Shown piece after piece: positions 24,196 through 36,468 of a stretch of DNA of 64,000 nucleotides. The stretch spans positions 100,632,020 through 100,696,019 of the forward strand of contig OX235272.1 in the NCBI GenBank assembly GCA_944472155.2. The letters run 5' to 3'. This stretch comes from Trichobilharzia szidati. Taxonomy: Eukaryota; Platyhelminthes; Trematoda; Strigeidida; Schistosomatidae. A model generated the notes under the pieces. That model ran no database searches and was not told the DNA's origin. It saw only the letters and a program-made list of their open reading frames with translations. Made by a program: the position numbers and the translations under genes. Position 1 is the stretch's first letter. The number at the start of each line of letters is the position of its first letter.

Positions 24196-25394
24196 ACTAG
24201 ATATTAGTGTCCACTCAAAGCATATCGCCATTTGATTGGTAAAATTTTGCGTATTATATAAAAAGTGATATATATATAGGAGTAGAGCCAGAGATGAGGA
24301 TCTAATTGAAAAGTAAGTATTTCTTCGCTCAATCCGTTTGCTTTCTAAATACTTCTAAATACTGAGTTTATTTCCTATGATTATAGCAGCTTCAGGAGTG
24401 GTATTTCATACCAATGGAATAAAAATATGAAATTATTGGTAGTAAATTTACTTAGAAACTACCAAAATAACCTCAGAAAGCAATCTTCCTTATTAATGGC
24501 CTTCACTGATCGGTAGGTTATGAAGTGTGTACAGGATGGAATATAATGAGTGAAAATATACTGTGATGGTCTTCAGAACTTTTGGATCTTTACCCGAATG
24601 CTTTGCTTCACACACGAATAAGGATCTCCATGCGTGATGAATCTGTGTTAGTAGTAACTGACACCAAAATATGCAAACCTCATCATTTCAGATAATCGAT
24701 TTGCATAATCCTACTTCTAATTTGTGAACCTTTTCAATCGGTTCCTTTGACAAAATGCTTCAGAAATACAAGTAAAATCAAGATTATTTAAGCGTGAGCA
24801 TTTGGTATTTTTGTTTATGAATCTGGTTTATTTCAAGATGTCCATTAGCTAATGGTAGTGTTTATGGTTGGCTAATAGTAATAAAAGTCTTCATTTTATT
24901 CACCTTAATAAAATGAATGACAGTTATGGGAATTTTATACCGTCTGTTACACCTCAAGACATGGTTGCATATATTATTAAGTGAGATTTAATTTAATAAT
25001 TATTCTCTGGTGTAATTATGCCCTATATCAATGGAGCAGTTTCGATTTAAGCATCCTGTCTTAATCTCTCATCCTCTCTATTGAGAGAGGTTATATGAAA
25101 GCAATAAAATGGACAAAGTAATCCTTGGTATTAGAGAAAAATGTTAATTCATCAGACTTATATCAAAAATTGTCCTATTCAGTCGTTAAAATTCTCTCAG
25201 CAATAAATTTCATGCCACCAATAGGCATCCTATTTGACCATTGAATGTAAACCATGGTGCAGAAATATTTATCTCAAAGTAAGGCAATTAATGGGATAGG
25301 GTTTGTGATGCATATCATTGTCATATAAGTGAAAAGGATATTTGCATATTAAACCAGTTACACTGATATTGTGATAGAGTAGTAAAAAGAGTTA
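24196..25394. other. No recognisable feature
   Basis: AT-rich, nothing recognised. Confidence 0.35.
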
Positions 25395-26500
25395 GGAAAG
25401 ATTATTATCATTCCCTTGGGTTCCGAATGGAACATTAGACTTCGACAACAGATTTACACTTTCTTCTATTCTCTGCTAACATCTTCATCTGGCTGACCCC
25501 ACGAGGCCCATAATCTCTCATCTCATCTCCCCCCTCCCAGACACACGATCTCCTCTATGTCACCCTCACATCGATGACCCACTCGTTGCTTCCCATTTGG
25601 ATTCCACTCGAGCAATGGCCTCCATTGAGCGCGATGTGATTTGATGGCCTCCTCATTGACATATGCCTGATCCACCTGCACTTTCTCCGGCATATTTCTT
25701 GAGCAATCGCCTCTCACCTGTTGGTTTGTTCCACTGAAGAGTTTCTTGTTGCTAATTCTTTCTGGCCGGCTGGCCAGCCTGCCATTCGATCTTCAGTGTG
25801 GAGCCAGCCAATGAAGTGGTCAGCTATTGATAAAAGAGGACTGTAACTTATTGGGAATGCTTTCCGTGACATGCAGTGCAAGTTTTTCACCCATATAGAA
25901 GAACTGACTGATTGACTTACTTCACATTTGTGTTGAACACGATCTGAATATTCTTCTTTACACTGGCTGAGTGCAGAAGATTTCCAAACAGGCCTAAGAT
26001 TGCCTTTCTGATTCTCGCTGGCCGGCTGGCTTTGACATCTTCATTCGTGCTATACGACTGCCTGTGGGTGAAACGACCCTTCCTAGCCAGAAAAGTGACG
26101 GCAGGAGGTGACCTCCATCGAATCTCTTCCGTTGATGGTGGTTGGTGAAGTTTGTCGTTACTGATGGTGGTGGTTGGTTCGTTTTCTTCATCACCTCTGT
26201 CTTCTTTATGTTCCCCTGAATTTTTGTCTTCACTGTCTGCTTCTTTTGTCAGTCCATTAGTTGTCGCTTGCATGCAAGTGTCCAAGTAGGTGCGACTTTA
26301 GACATAAATCATCTATGTGCAAAATCCAGGTCTTCTAAAGTCTACTTATTGATCAGTCCAGCGTGTTTCTGTCCTGGCACACCCCACGTACAGTGTGCCA
26401 CGAAATGCAGTCCACCACAGTTAGGAATGTTGTCGGTAATTACAGGCAGTCTTCTCTTACTACTGTCTGCACTTCGAACGCCTCTCTGAGCTTCCCATTG
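25395..26500 (-). pseudogene. LINE relic, RT C-terminal half (RTE/SR2-like)
   Basis: Minus strand. Near 26310-26340 the text DLDFAHR matches the RT motif C context DLDFADD with the catalytic residues lost. 25917-26285 continues with the region after the RT palm (ARKGRFTHRQ where relatives read YLGSIV..). 25523-25717 ends with NPNGKQRVGHRCEGDIEEIVC, the C-terminal tail that recurs at 28165-28215 and 50770-50830. The 3' end, CCCTTGGGTTCCGA near 25420 (complement), matches the 3' ends of the other two copies. Many stops and frameshifts; inactive. Confidence 0.65.
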
Positions 26501-27044
26501 TGGATCACCTGACACAAATACTTAATAGCAAGCAGCAAAACAAATTTATGAGTGAATTATAACCATAAATCACCGGTGAAACTATTAAAAATGACCTTAG
26601 TTTATTCAACCTGGAATAGTTTTATATTCACCGTAACTTTTTAGACTAAATGAGGTTCATTTTGAATTCTAATAAAACAACTGTAACGCTAGTTGTCAGT
26701 GTGGCACGAAATGTACACTTTTTCAAGTGGAATTGTTAGACGGAAAACTGTAATTATTGAACATTCGAAAGGATAAAGATTTGCAGAGGATTTTGAAGTG
26801 GAAGCGAAGAATAAGTTAAGATAGAAACATATGCTTCTATGAAAATATTTGTAAAATCACAAAGTGTCAGTTCAAACCTGGAAACTTGTCAAGTATTGTT
26901 CATTTATTCACAAAGTCAAATATATATTCGTCAGTAAACATATTAGAAAGAAGTATATCACTGCTATGTGTTCAGTATAAGACTTGAGATAATGGAAATA
27001 CTTTTTTGATTTGACACTAGTTAGTAACTGGTATAATGTGTGTG
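26501..27044. other. No recognisable feature
   Basis: AT-rich, nothing recognised. Confidence 0.35.
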
Positions 27045-27125
27045 TGTCTAGTCATATCTTTGGTGCAGACTGAATTCTATCACTCAAGTTAGCAATGTGG
27101 CCACCATGCCACTGGGTGACTCGCC
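27045..27125. repeat. Short dispersed unit of the composite repeat
   Basis: GTCTAGTCATATCTTTGGTGC...GGCCACCATGCCACT is the reverse complement of 24098-24185 and matches 255-345. It stands alone here, directly upstream of the LINE relic. Confidence 0.6.
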
Positions 27126-27144
27126 AGTCAGTCAGCTGTCTATC

Positions 27145-28350
27145 TCAACTTCATTGACTTTGAAAAGGCCTTCAATAGTGCAGCATCGGTTAGGAGGTGA
27201 TTTGGCAACTACTTAGTTACTACGGGATGCCACCAACAATCACTCATCTCATCCAACATTCGTACGACAATGAGGCATCCCAAGTAACCCACAACGGGAA
27301 ACTCACGGAATCTTCCGAAGTGACGATAGGAGTAAGACGAGCTGGCTGCCTGCCTACTATCTCCAATGATTTTCCTGATTGTGGGCGGTAGACTGGATAA
27401 TGCAACAGAAAGAAAGCGGACTGGGAAATGAGGAAACAGGCGTAAAATGAACCCACACAAAACGTGGAGGATCTGAACTTCACCGATGATATATGTTTGA
27501 TTTCCCATAAATTGGAAAATATACAAGTGAAAAGCAACAAGTTGGCAGAAGACGCATCCAGAGAAGATAGGCCTTCAGGTGAACACTGAGAAGACAGATG
27601 TACTTGATGAAGATTCCTGGCCAACAGTAACATTAACAACAACAGACAACAATCAGCCAGCAAAAATAGGAGAAATCTGAAAGAAGCAACCTCCTTAACC
27701 TAACCACCTTGGAAGCATCGTTTCAACTACAGGTGGACGGATTTGATGAGGATATCAAAGCGAGGATCGGGAAAGCAAGGCAAGCTTTCATTACTCTCAA
27801 GTCTGTTTGGAGGTCAACAGCACTCAGCATGAAAATGAACATGGCAACCGGATTTTCAACTGCAATGTGAAGCTAGTGCCACTATGTGGATCTGAGACTT
27901 GGTGCCACGTCTCGAAGGGTACTTCGAACAAACTACAGACCCTCATCAAAAGCTGTCTTCTCTCAATAATACTCAAGACCAGATGAATGGCCAGAAAATG
28001 TCGGCAACGAGAAGGTGTCTGTGGGAGCGAACCGACCCAGCAGGAACCAATTGTGCAAGAATTGTGCAAGGAGAAATGGAGGGGCATTGGTCATACTCTG
28101 AAAGAACAAACCATCAAGTGAGTGACATCACACGCCAAGTCATGACTCGAGTGGAAACCGAATAGGAAGTGGCGAGTTGGTCGTCAGTGCAAAGGCGACA
28201 TGGAGGAAGTCATGCGAAGAGGAGATGAAAGCATGTGGCCAGATGTGGAGCCAGGTGAAAAGGTTGGCAGAGAAGCAAACACAATCGAGACGTGGTGCTG
28301 AATCCCTATGTTTCTCTAGGAACCAAAGGAAGCAGAATAATATTATAAGT
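27145..28350 (+). pseudogene. LINE relic, RT domain to 3' end (RTE/SR2-like)
   Basis: Plus strand, read across stops: FIDFEKAFNS (RT motif A context, with D of F-D-F-E-K-A-F), LLSYYGMPPTITHLIQHSYD, GKLTESSEVTIGVRRAG (where relatives have GVRQGC, motif B), a broken motif C region, LGSIVSTTGG, then FNCNVKLVPLCGSETW and the tail NRKWRVGRQCKGDMEEVM. The order fits an RTE/SR2-type ORF2 from RT to the C terminus. At least a dozen stops or frameshifts were met. The 3' end is near GGAACCAAAGGAAGCAG. Endonuclease half missing. Confidence 0.75.
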
Positions 28351-28502
28351 TTATACTAGTATAATTTTTTGTAGAATCTTTAATTATAAGGTATATGCAA
28401 ATAATAAATCCAAATAAATGTTAAAACCATGTATTTCGATGGAAAAACTTTAGAACTAGACTCGATTATCTAGACGGAATATTGATTCTGTAACAAAACT
28501 GT

Positions 28503-28712
28503 GTGCGTCGGTGGCACAGTGGTTAGGACTCTCGCCGACCATGCACATGGTCCGGGGTTCGATCCCCTGCCGGCGCACACCCGATATCTATGGTATGCCT
28601 GAATTTGGGCAACCGATATCCATGCTGAAAATTACACACTTGTACTGAAAATACGGTGTGGAATCAAGCTGTAAATCAAAAATAAAAAAAAAGAAAAAGA
28701 AAAAGAAACGTG
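28503..28712 (+). mobile_element. tRNA-headed SINE with A-rich tail
   Basis: 28503-28578 is tRNA-like: GTGCGTC/GGCGCAC acceptor arms, TGGCACAGTGG (an exact box A), an arm GACCA/TGGTC with a 6-base loop, and a T arm CGGGG-TTCGATC-CCCTG containing a perfect box B. Two extra C residues before the acceptor 3' strand, the short anticodon loop and the lack of a good D stem argue against a functional tRNA. A unique body follows and ends in an A/AAAAAG-rich tail (28675-28710), the usual SINE layout. The head is similar to those at 6935-7155 and 12975-13205 (minus strand). Confidence 0.7.
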
Positions 28713-30500
28713 CTTTTTATGTATGATAACAATAACACCAACTTTAAAAAAACTAGTAAGGAATACAACGGTTCAGTGTCCACGGAATAGAAGACAACCA
28801 TGTTCTCCTAAGTATCCACAAAACCTTTTAGAGAGATTGTAACGGAATAATTGCTTAGAAAATCCCTCCGATACGATCTTTTCACAAAATTGCTACTTGT
28901 CTGGATATTATCCCCTTTTCCCTTGAGCTGTATGCCAATTTTTTTAACGTTTGCATGTAACCTGTTGGCTTAATCCTTTTGAGTAGTCTGTAATTCTTAC
29001 ACTTCTCGTTGTGGTTGTGTGATGGTGTTGAAAGTGTGTAATTTAACGATTGAAATTTGTTTTTAAAGGAAGTCAACGTTTGCCGTGGCGATGGTGACCT
29101 TGGACTGTCTGCAGGATGTGTATGGTGCGTGATTCCTGCTAAAAGACTATTGATCTTACCTTGTCGAGAATATCTTTCTTGATTCTCAGGTTGATTTTGG
29201 CAAAGTAGTTTTGTTGTGCAGTATTAATTTGTGACTGAGAAATTACGAGATCTGTGTAGCCGCCTAATGACATTGTTAAAGTAATTTTGAGCTTCAGTGT
29301 CTCATGAGTGTCAAATAGCACCAAAAATTTTGCCGAAAATAACCGTAATTTTGCTGTCGCTGGGACATCTTAGGACTGTGAGCAACGCGTGAACTTTTGG
29401 ATAGATATACAGTAGAACGTGTTGATTACTTCCCACAATCAGAGTATAACACTTCGGCTCTGGTCACTACAGACATGAGTGAAAGACTCAGAAGTCTCCA
29501 AGACGACGTAAGATGGGAATGTTATCTATTCATGTTTGTGATTTATCATCATTATGTTCAACCAGATTGGTCATCCTCATTCGAACAGACGACTCTATAC
29601 TGTCAGCTATTCCTGACCCACTGGCCTAGGAAATAACGCTTTGGCCTTTTAAACGGTAGTTAATATGTCCATGTTGCAGTGGAGACTTCACTATTCACTG
29701 CTCTACTCGTGTATGCACCTAAATAGTTCCAAATCGAGTGAAGCGTACTTTCTCGATCCCACTGCTAGCCAAACAAGTAACTTCAGGTTTTGATACAGAC
29801 AGTTTGTTGATTTATAATCTGCATTTTAAAGCAGATTCCTCTGTGAAACCGTGTTTGGTAAATCACAGTCATCCTGCTGATGCAGAAGTTCAGTGATAAT
29901 TTTCTTGCCTTTTAGTAACCTTATACTATCTGAGTACACTGGCACACATTTATCTCTCACTTGTTTCTACTAATATCATCAATTTTGTAGGAAGCACTGG
30001 TTTCTCCTGCCGTGTAAATTAATCGACATTTAAACATTTTGGCAAATATGAGTTTAGATACAAGTTTCCAGACCGTAGACGGGAAAAACTTCCCGGAATA
30101 ATTTGAGCGCTGAGTCAGATTGATTCATTATAAATTATTTAAATTAATGTCAAAGTGTTTAGGAAAAAATCAAAACAAGATTTTTCTGAACGTTTCACTG
30201 TGTGAGCCACAGCCATCTTCTTCACCAGAATTATTCGGATTTTTATTAATCATCAGAATATTTTTACATAAATTGAAGTCAGTTCATTTAATGGTCACTT
30301 GTCGATAGACATTTGTACTCATAGAAATATGTGAGCAGTCATCACCACATATTTCTAATGACTAATGTCAAACTGTGATTGTGTATATTGTTTTCTGTAT
30401 GAGTGCGTGTGTGTGAGCATATCTTATTTGTCATATGGAAACACGTCAATTCACATGTAATAAACATGATAATACATTTTTTTAAAGGTCATGGAGGTTC
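28713..30500. other. No recognisable gene
   Basis: About 1.8 kb. Minus-strand open frames 28882-29076 and 29139-29324 and plus-strand 29397-29636 show no motif I can assign. Confidence 0.35.
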
Positions 30501-30559
30501 ATAGAGGTTTCTGTTGCTTTTTCATTTGTCTTGCTTCATCAGAGTTTGCCATATAGGTG

Positions 30560-31480
30560 ATAAGTCTATCCCTCCTCCGCATTTACTGCATTCGATGTGG
30601 TTAAAATGTGCAATGCTTCGGAGGTCAACCTTTCTTTGTGTGAATGAAATCCTCTTCAGAGGATTTCGACATTGTCGAAATCACTCTTATGTCTACTGTC
30701 TATAGCATATGCATTGCTATAGCTGATCTTTTTTCTAGACTTTTTAATTCTACTTCATTTCTTGGTGGACATTTCATGCATAGTCCATGTTCCTTTCACT
30801 CTGACCTTCACCTGTTTACTGCTCTTCACTATATAGCAAACAAACTTCACACTCTGAACACCTAATTCTATAGACACAATTACTTTGTGACATTTTGGGA
30901 ATCTTATCTTTGACATTCACCAAAGCTTTATCTAGAGAATTATAGGGCTTGAAATAGACTTTAATATTATATGAAGCAAATAGTCTTTGAAGTTGTTCGT
31001 CGATAGCCAAGATTTTTCAATTTTCTGTTTTCCCTTCTGCTCCTTTTTATTGATAATATTATCTAGCAGCTTTTCCGGGTAACCATTTCCAATCAAAATA
31101 TGTTTTATATTGGATATCTCGTTCTCCATGTCATCATAACCATTGTCTGTTTTGATGTTTCTAGCTTTGTCAACGAGATTTAAAGCTACTGAAACTTCTA
31201 TTCCTGTTGGGTGATCTGATTGGAAATTCAAGTACTTGTTGGAACGTGTTGGTTTCCTGTATACTGTTAACTTTATTTTCTCGTCAGTTTGTCTTTTTGC
31301 AAGACAATCAAGAAAGTTTAGAATTCCTTCAACCAATTCTACTTGATTAGTAAACTCTATGTATTCTGAAATTAAGTTATTCTGTGTTAGAAGGCTTTCT
31401 TATTCAGCTTTCTTAATGATGATAAATGTGTCATCTACATATCTGTACCATATTCTAGGATGACAACTAAAACTTGTCAA
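30560..31480 (-). pseudogene. Penelope-like element relic, RT plus GIY-YIG (lineage G)
   Basis: Minus strand. 31411-31452 encodes WYRYVDDTFIII (RT motif C). The open frame 30932-31336 follows with ILNFLDCLAKR, IKLTVYRKPTRSNKYLNF and NGYPEKLLDNI, all typical of the RT-to-endonuclease part of PLEs. 30816-31010 ends with NCVYRIRCSECEVC, the start of the GIY-YIG domain, and near 30640-30690 the text SDFDNVEIL...EEDFIHT is its C-terminal part. The YIG segment itself is scrambled and several frames are broken, so it is inactive. A separate lineage from the 40-46 kb elements. Confidence 0.8.
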
Positions 31481-33099
31481 TATGAGTTTAGTGTTTGAAG
31501 TGATTATTATAAATGCACATATTTAATGCAATAGTGTGAAAGAAGCAACAGATTAAATGAGACCATATGCTGCATGCTTTTAAAAGTATTGAGTGAATAT
31601 GAGATGTTGCACTTTGCCTTCCATGATTAAAGACTAATGAGTAGAATTTTGAGTTATTTTCAACCAAGTAAACTACAACTTAATGTTAATATTCAGTCTT
31701 CTGCCTTATGGGGGAAACATACGACCTGAATGAACTAGCTGATAGGAATCAAATATTGAACGGAAATCAACAGGTAATAGGAGAGGGGAAGACACATTGG
31801 TCAGAGGCTGTAAATAACAAAAGATACAATCAAGATTACTGACCTAATTTATTTTCTCATTTCCCTGTTATTTAAAGAAAGAATCAATGAATATACAGGT
31901 CACATTCTGGGTACTAAGCTGAGATTTACACATAACTTATGCGTCTTAGAAAGTGCTGATAGAAATGGGTGGATTTCTTTTTGAATATATATTCATCATC
32001 CCATATATCATCGTAAAAACAGAGAAAACTTTGTAGGAAACAGAGACAAATAATTATAATTCAGTTTGCATAAACCAGTTTAAAGCGGTCTGTTTACAGC
32101 CTCACATTATATATGTATAGACATTTTCGTGTGAGGTTATATAATTTCATGGTTGCTATCATAAGTCACTACTACAAATATAACTGATTTAAACATGTAT
32201 CAAGTAGCCTACACAAGCTTCCTAAACTCTACTGGATTAATCACTACACACAATCAATGATTTCTGTGAATACGGGACTGCAGGACATATTGTACTCGCT
32301 AACGTTTCATTTATCCCGTCAAAAATATGCTCTAAAGGAGAATGTTTGTACCAAATCATACAACTGTCTACTTCCCGATTTGATGCATATGGAGTCTTAT
32401 ATCTTTAGTTTTAGATTAAACAGAATAACAGACACATCACGAGTCAAGCATACAAATACCAGTTTTAGGGAAACATTTTACTATTCATTAACTACATCAG
32501 AATTCAGCTGTTAATGGCTTCAAACTTTCGCCATTCGAACAGCAAAATACCACAGTCATTCTCATAATAGTTATTTAATTTTGAGATAGACTTTATAAAT
32601 TTCCTTTTGGAATCCATGACTGGCGGTGCCTACAAACTTGAACGAGACAGGTGGTATTTACTAGTGGTAAATAATGACAGTTGTAGCATACAGCAAATGG
32701 CAGGATATGACCGCTGAAGACTACTGAATTCTAACCTGATAATTGGATGATGACTTCTTCATATGCCAGTGGAATCGTTTTGAGGGCGGCTGTTTATAGT
32801 ATCTAAACTGCATACTAGTGGAAATGTTCCTTATTGGTTTCAATTCTTCCTTCAGTTGAAGTCGATTCATGCCAAAACTGCATCAAATTAAATAATCTGC
32901 TATTCATTCCAACACATTGACTAACAGAATAATGATGGTTTTCAGCTATAAGCAATAAGTGGAGGAAGCAGCAATCATTGAAACTCAACACTCACTCAGA
33001 ACCGTAACTTATGCATTTTCTCAATATTTTCTCTTCAAAGACTACGTTAATGTCTTTAAAAAGCGTGTCTGTTGGCTTTTTGTTTGTCAGTGAGGAAAA
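31481..33099. other. No recognisable gene
   Basis: About 1.6 kb AT-rich. The open frame 32257-32514 shows no motif. Confidence 0.35.
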
Positions 33100-33320
33100 C
33101 AATCCACTTCTCTCAAACCACCGAAAATACCCATTGAGTCATGAAGAAAATAAAAGACAGTTCAGGAGAGAAAATCTCTGCTTTATTGACGAAATCATCT
33201 ACAGAGGCTGTACAGTCGTATTTATATTTATCGAAATTGTATGGTAGTCTATTACTGAGTAATACAACTGGGGTGACATAATTGATATAAATACCCAGAA
33301 GTGGCTTTACAGGTAAACAT
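33100..33320. repeat. Foldback-family repeat copy (family F)
   Basis: 33124-33290 is clearly similar, in reverse complement, to 37640-37805 (GGAGAGAAAATCTCTGCTTTATTGACGAAATC versus its diverged complement there) and, in the same orientation, to 38130-38290. Non-coding. Confidence 0.6.
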
Positions 33321-33599
33321 AAAACCTGTGTATTACGTAATACTCAACGGTCCAAGGGAAGAATGAGTTGCGAATTTGCTAAGGCTAGAATTGTTGGCGT
33401 ACGAAAGAACTGAGACGGTGTCGAAGAAACTGATATTTATGAATGTTGAATTTAAAGGTGATACTGCTGCTGAGATTTTGAAGACTCCCCGCTGATCCAA
33501 ATCACTGAGAAAATCCTTCTTCTCGGTTGAGCTACAGATAAATTTCTACAACGGATAAAGGATCAATGGTTGTATGAAGGATAAAAGACTGTCACTTTA

Positions 33600-33960
33600 G
33601 ACCACCTCAGTGTGTGTTAGTAAATACACCTGCTCCTCTGGAGATAGTTATATTGTTCGCACAATGCACACACTTCCCAAACACATCTCTGAACATTTTC
33701 CGGCATAGTAGGTTGGCGAAAGGACAATGCAAGACGAGTACAAGCCTATTTGTCGAGCACTTGGCGACCGCAAGGCATGTAGCTTCACCAGAGTTGTCTT
33801 TCAACATTATCTTCTATTTGAGACTAAATGGTACGAAGGACGTTAAGTTTCGGCAATTGTGTATGTCATAGCCGTTTGCGATTCATCAATTCAATTCCGA
33901 ATTCTGTATACAGAGAAAGTTTGTCCCCTCTATTATTCTACCATGATCTTATTCTCTTCA
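33600..33960 (+). pseudogene. Possible PLE GIY-YIG fragment
   Basis: Plus-strand reading gives PKHISEHFPA near 33680 and, in 33614-33871, TSTSLFVEHLATARHVASPELSFNIIF, which resembles the post-YIG part of PLE endonucleases. A broken C-terminal motif (LYTEKVCPLY) follows near 33905. No catalytic motif is seen. Confidence 0.4.
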
Positions 33961-35852
33961 CTAGTCGTTCCCTGTAAATTTTTTCTTTTTATTTTGAATG
34001 ATTACTTTACTTTAATAATTAATTCAGTATTATCACTCTCACATGTTCATTTTGTACATTTTCTCACCCTCTTCACACTTGTTGAATGGACACTCAACTG
34101 TCTTTCTTCTCAGTCAGTAACAATTTTAACTTTTTCAAATTCCTAACCCTTCCTTCCTTTGTGACGTTGAGTATTACATAATGTAAAACTTTTATTTTTA
34201 CTTTTGAAGCCACTTCTGTGCAGTTACATCAACTATGGCACCCTGCCCGCCCTTATCACTCAATAATGGATTACTTTACGTTTCTCCAAAAAAATTAGTC
34301 GATAAGCGGATAACAGAAAAGAATTTAATATTTCTTTGGTATAACGAAATCAATATCAGTTACGATAAAGCCCAAGAATACCATTCAATGTATCGGCAGA
34401 ATTTTTGCTTTTAAAAGCAGCGAATAAACATTGAAATACTGTTTGACATACATATTACTAACTTGTCACTACTCAATCATAACTAGTTGCAATCACTTCG
34501 ATGTTGTCGTTCGTTTTTTCACTAAAGTTTAGACAAAACACCTGACACATCAAAGAGTTAACTGTTTTCAAACTTCAACACGGCGAAACTGTCATTCCAT
34601 TTATATCTTTAGTCTATAATCGTAAAATTACTTACAACAGTGGGGAAAATATTTTCTCCCCTGAAATAGGGAACAACTGATGACTGTCTGTGTAACATGA
34701 CTGGTTAAAAAAAGATGCCAGTGGTACGTCTGTCTGTATGTAAGTATGTATGTTAAAAAATCTTCAGTCTAAATTATTTTGCCTCTTCGAGATGAACTTC
34801 ACTCAGTTTAAAATAATCACTGGCACTATTACTTCCGTGCCTATTCATACTCCTAGTCGTAATAGTATTACTTATCCTGGCTATACTACTACTACTACTG
34901 TTATTTTTATCACTGTTCACACTATACAAACAGTTTGACAGATTTCAAATCAAATATTTCTAATAACATTATGATTCATTCTGATCGATTATATGTCGGA
35001 AACAAGAATACAAACTGTCGTCGGTATTTGATGATTTTAACCATTCCAATACTAGAGGATTTTCCAGACAATATAATCTATGGCTATTTCGGTCTGTCTG
35101 TCTGTCAGTCTGCGTTAGTAAGTAATACTGTTTCACTGTCTGTCATATTCAGCAGAAGCACAGATATCAGAGTATAGATATACATATATTTACTGAGTAT
35201 AGAATTTATTCGATTTTCACTACTCTTACTCTCAGACTTTACGAATGGTAACAGTAAGGTTGAAGAATGTAGAGTGAGTCAGTGCATAAATTGTTCTGTT
35301 GTTAAAACGTCAGAAAAGATCAAAATATATCTTGAGTTGTGATAATAATGTGTTCAGCTGTTTTGTGCGAAAACCGATTCCTCTCTTATTATTGAAAGTT
35401 GTTCAACAGATTGGCATGGAAAACGAATAGTTCAGAGACATGCATCATACCCGATAGAATAATTCCTGGCTTTGATTTTAAAATGCTTATTACCTTACCT
35501 GAATTCGTTGATAATTGATATCGTTGTCACATTCGATAAAATGTTTGATGTATCTGAGACTGGTGAATATGGTGCGCAAATTACAAAAGTAATCACAAAT
35601 TTTCACAAACTTTTATCAGAAGTTTTACTAAATATTAACATTTATTATAATAAGTTGTGTGTAAAGTGTTCGTTATGCTTGATATCATCGTTCTTGTATG
35701 TGTTCACTTTCACCTACCAGTCTGTTACATATGCCTCTCATTTACGAAAAGTGCTTTAAACTTCTCGTTGATTGTTTGTGTTGAACTGAAATGCCCGGTC
35801 TCTATTGATGTGTTAGCTCCTAGCACTCATTCTTCAATGACTTCTTTACAGT
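33961..35852. other. No recognisable gene; ACT repeat
   Basis: Simple (ACT)n run at about 34886-34901. Open frames at 34750-35177 and 35472-35872 show no recognisable motif. Confidence 0.35.
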
Positions 35853-36468
35853 TAGAAAATCAAAACAAATGATTCAGCGAAGAGAATCTTTTCAACGAAT
35901 TTATAATCAAGCTGTACAATCGTATATATATGGTTTTTTTTAAGAAGTTATATCCGGTGAGGGAAGTGAAACATAGGTGTGAATGCATGAAATAATAATA
36001 ATAATATGAAATGCAATTAAAACTAAAATGTTTGTGATTATAATCGTAGTTAAATGTCAAGTGGCAAAGCAAATTAATGTCATATATAGAATAATTCATA
36101 GGATAGATAGAACTTGAAAAAGGTGTGCAATTATAAGATTAGTAGACAAATCGAAAAAATAAAAACGTTACGTAATATTGTGTGAAATTTAATAGCATAG
36201 AATTTAATGTTGGAAAAAGGAATTGATTTAGAATGACAAGTGGACATTAATTTGCTTTGTCACTTGACATTTAACTACGATTATAATCACAAACATTTTA
36301 GTTTTAATTGTATTTCATATTATTATTATTTTATGCATTCACACCTATCTTTCAATTCCCTCACCGGATATAACTTCTTAAAAAAAACCATATATATACG
36401 ATTGTACAGCTTGATGATAAATTCGTTGAAAAGAGTCACTTCGCTGAATCATTTGTTTTGATTTTCTA
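35853..36468. repeat. Foldback element: 229/226-bp inverted arms, 161-bp loop
   Basis: Left arm 35853-36081 and right arm 36243-36468 are reverse complements with only scattered differences (outer ends TAGAAAATCAAAACAAATG / CATTTGTTTTGATTTTCTA). The arms contain GATTGTACAGCTTGAT, found also in the DNA into which the composite PLE inserted. The two open frames within the arms are the same sequence on opposite strands and have no motif. No terminal duplication was identified. Confidence 0.75.

Noticed and set aside
27209..27663. Minus-strand open frames of 105 and 139 codons
   Set aside because: They lie antisense to the LINE RT relic, whose plus-strand text (FEKAF, LTESSEV) is recognisable; these are shadows.
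28503..28578. Functional tRNA gene
   Set aside because: Two unpaired C residues before the acceptor 3' strand, a 6-base anticodon loop, no proper D stem, and a SINE-like body with an A-rich tail.
30646..30682. Two overlapping perfect palindromes (GAAATCCTCTTCAGAGGATTTC and GATTTCGACATTGTCGAAATC) that looked like a hammerhead or regulatory hairpin
   Set aside because: On the minus strand they encode DFDNVEIL and EEDF, the conserved C-terminal part of a PLE GIY-YIG domain (compare FDWDNVQIL at about 60490). The symmetry is most likely a by-product of coding sequence.
35860..36461. Two near-identical 73-79 codon open frames as a duplicated small gene
   Set aside because: They are the two arms of one inverted repeat read on opposite strands, Y/N/I-rich, with no signal or motif.
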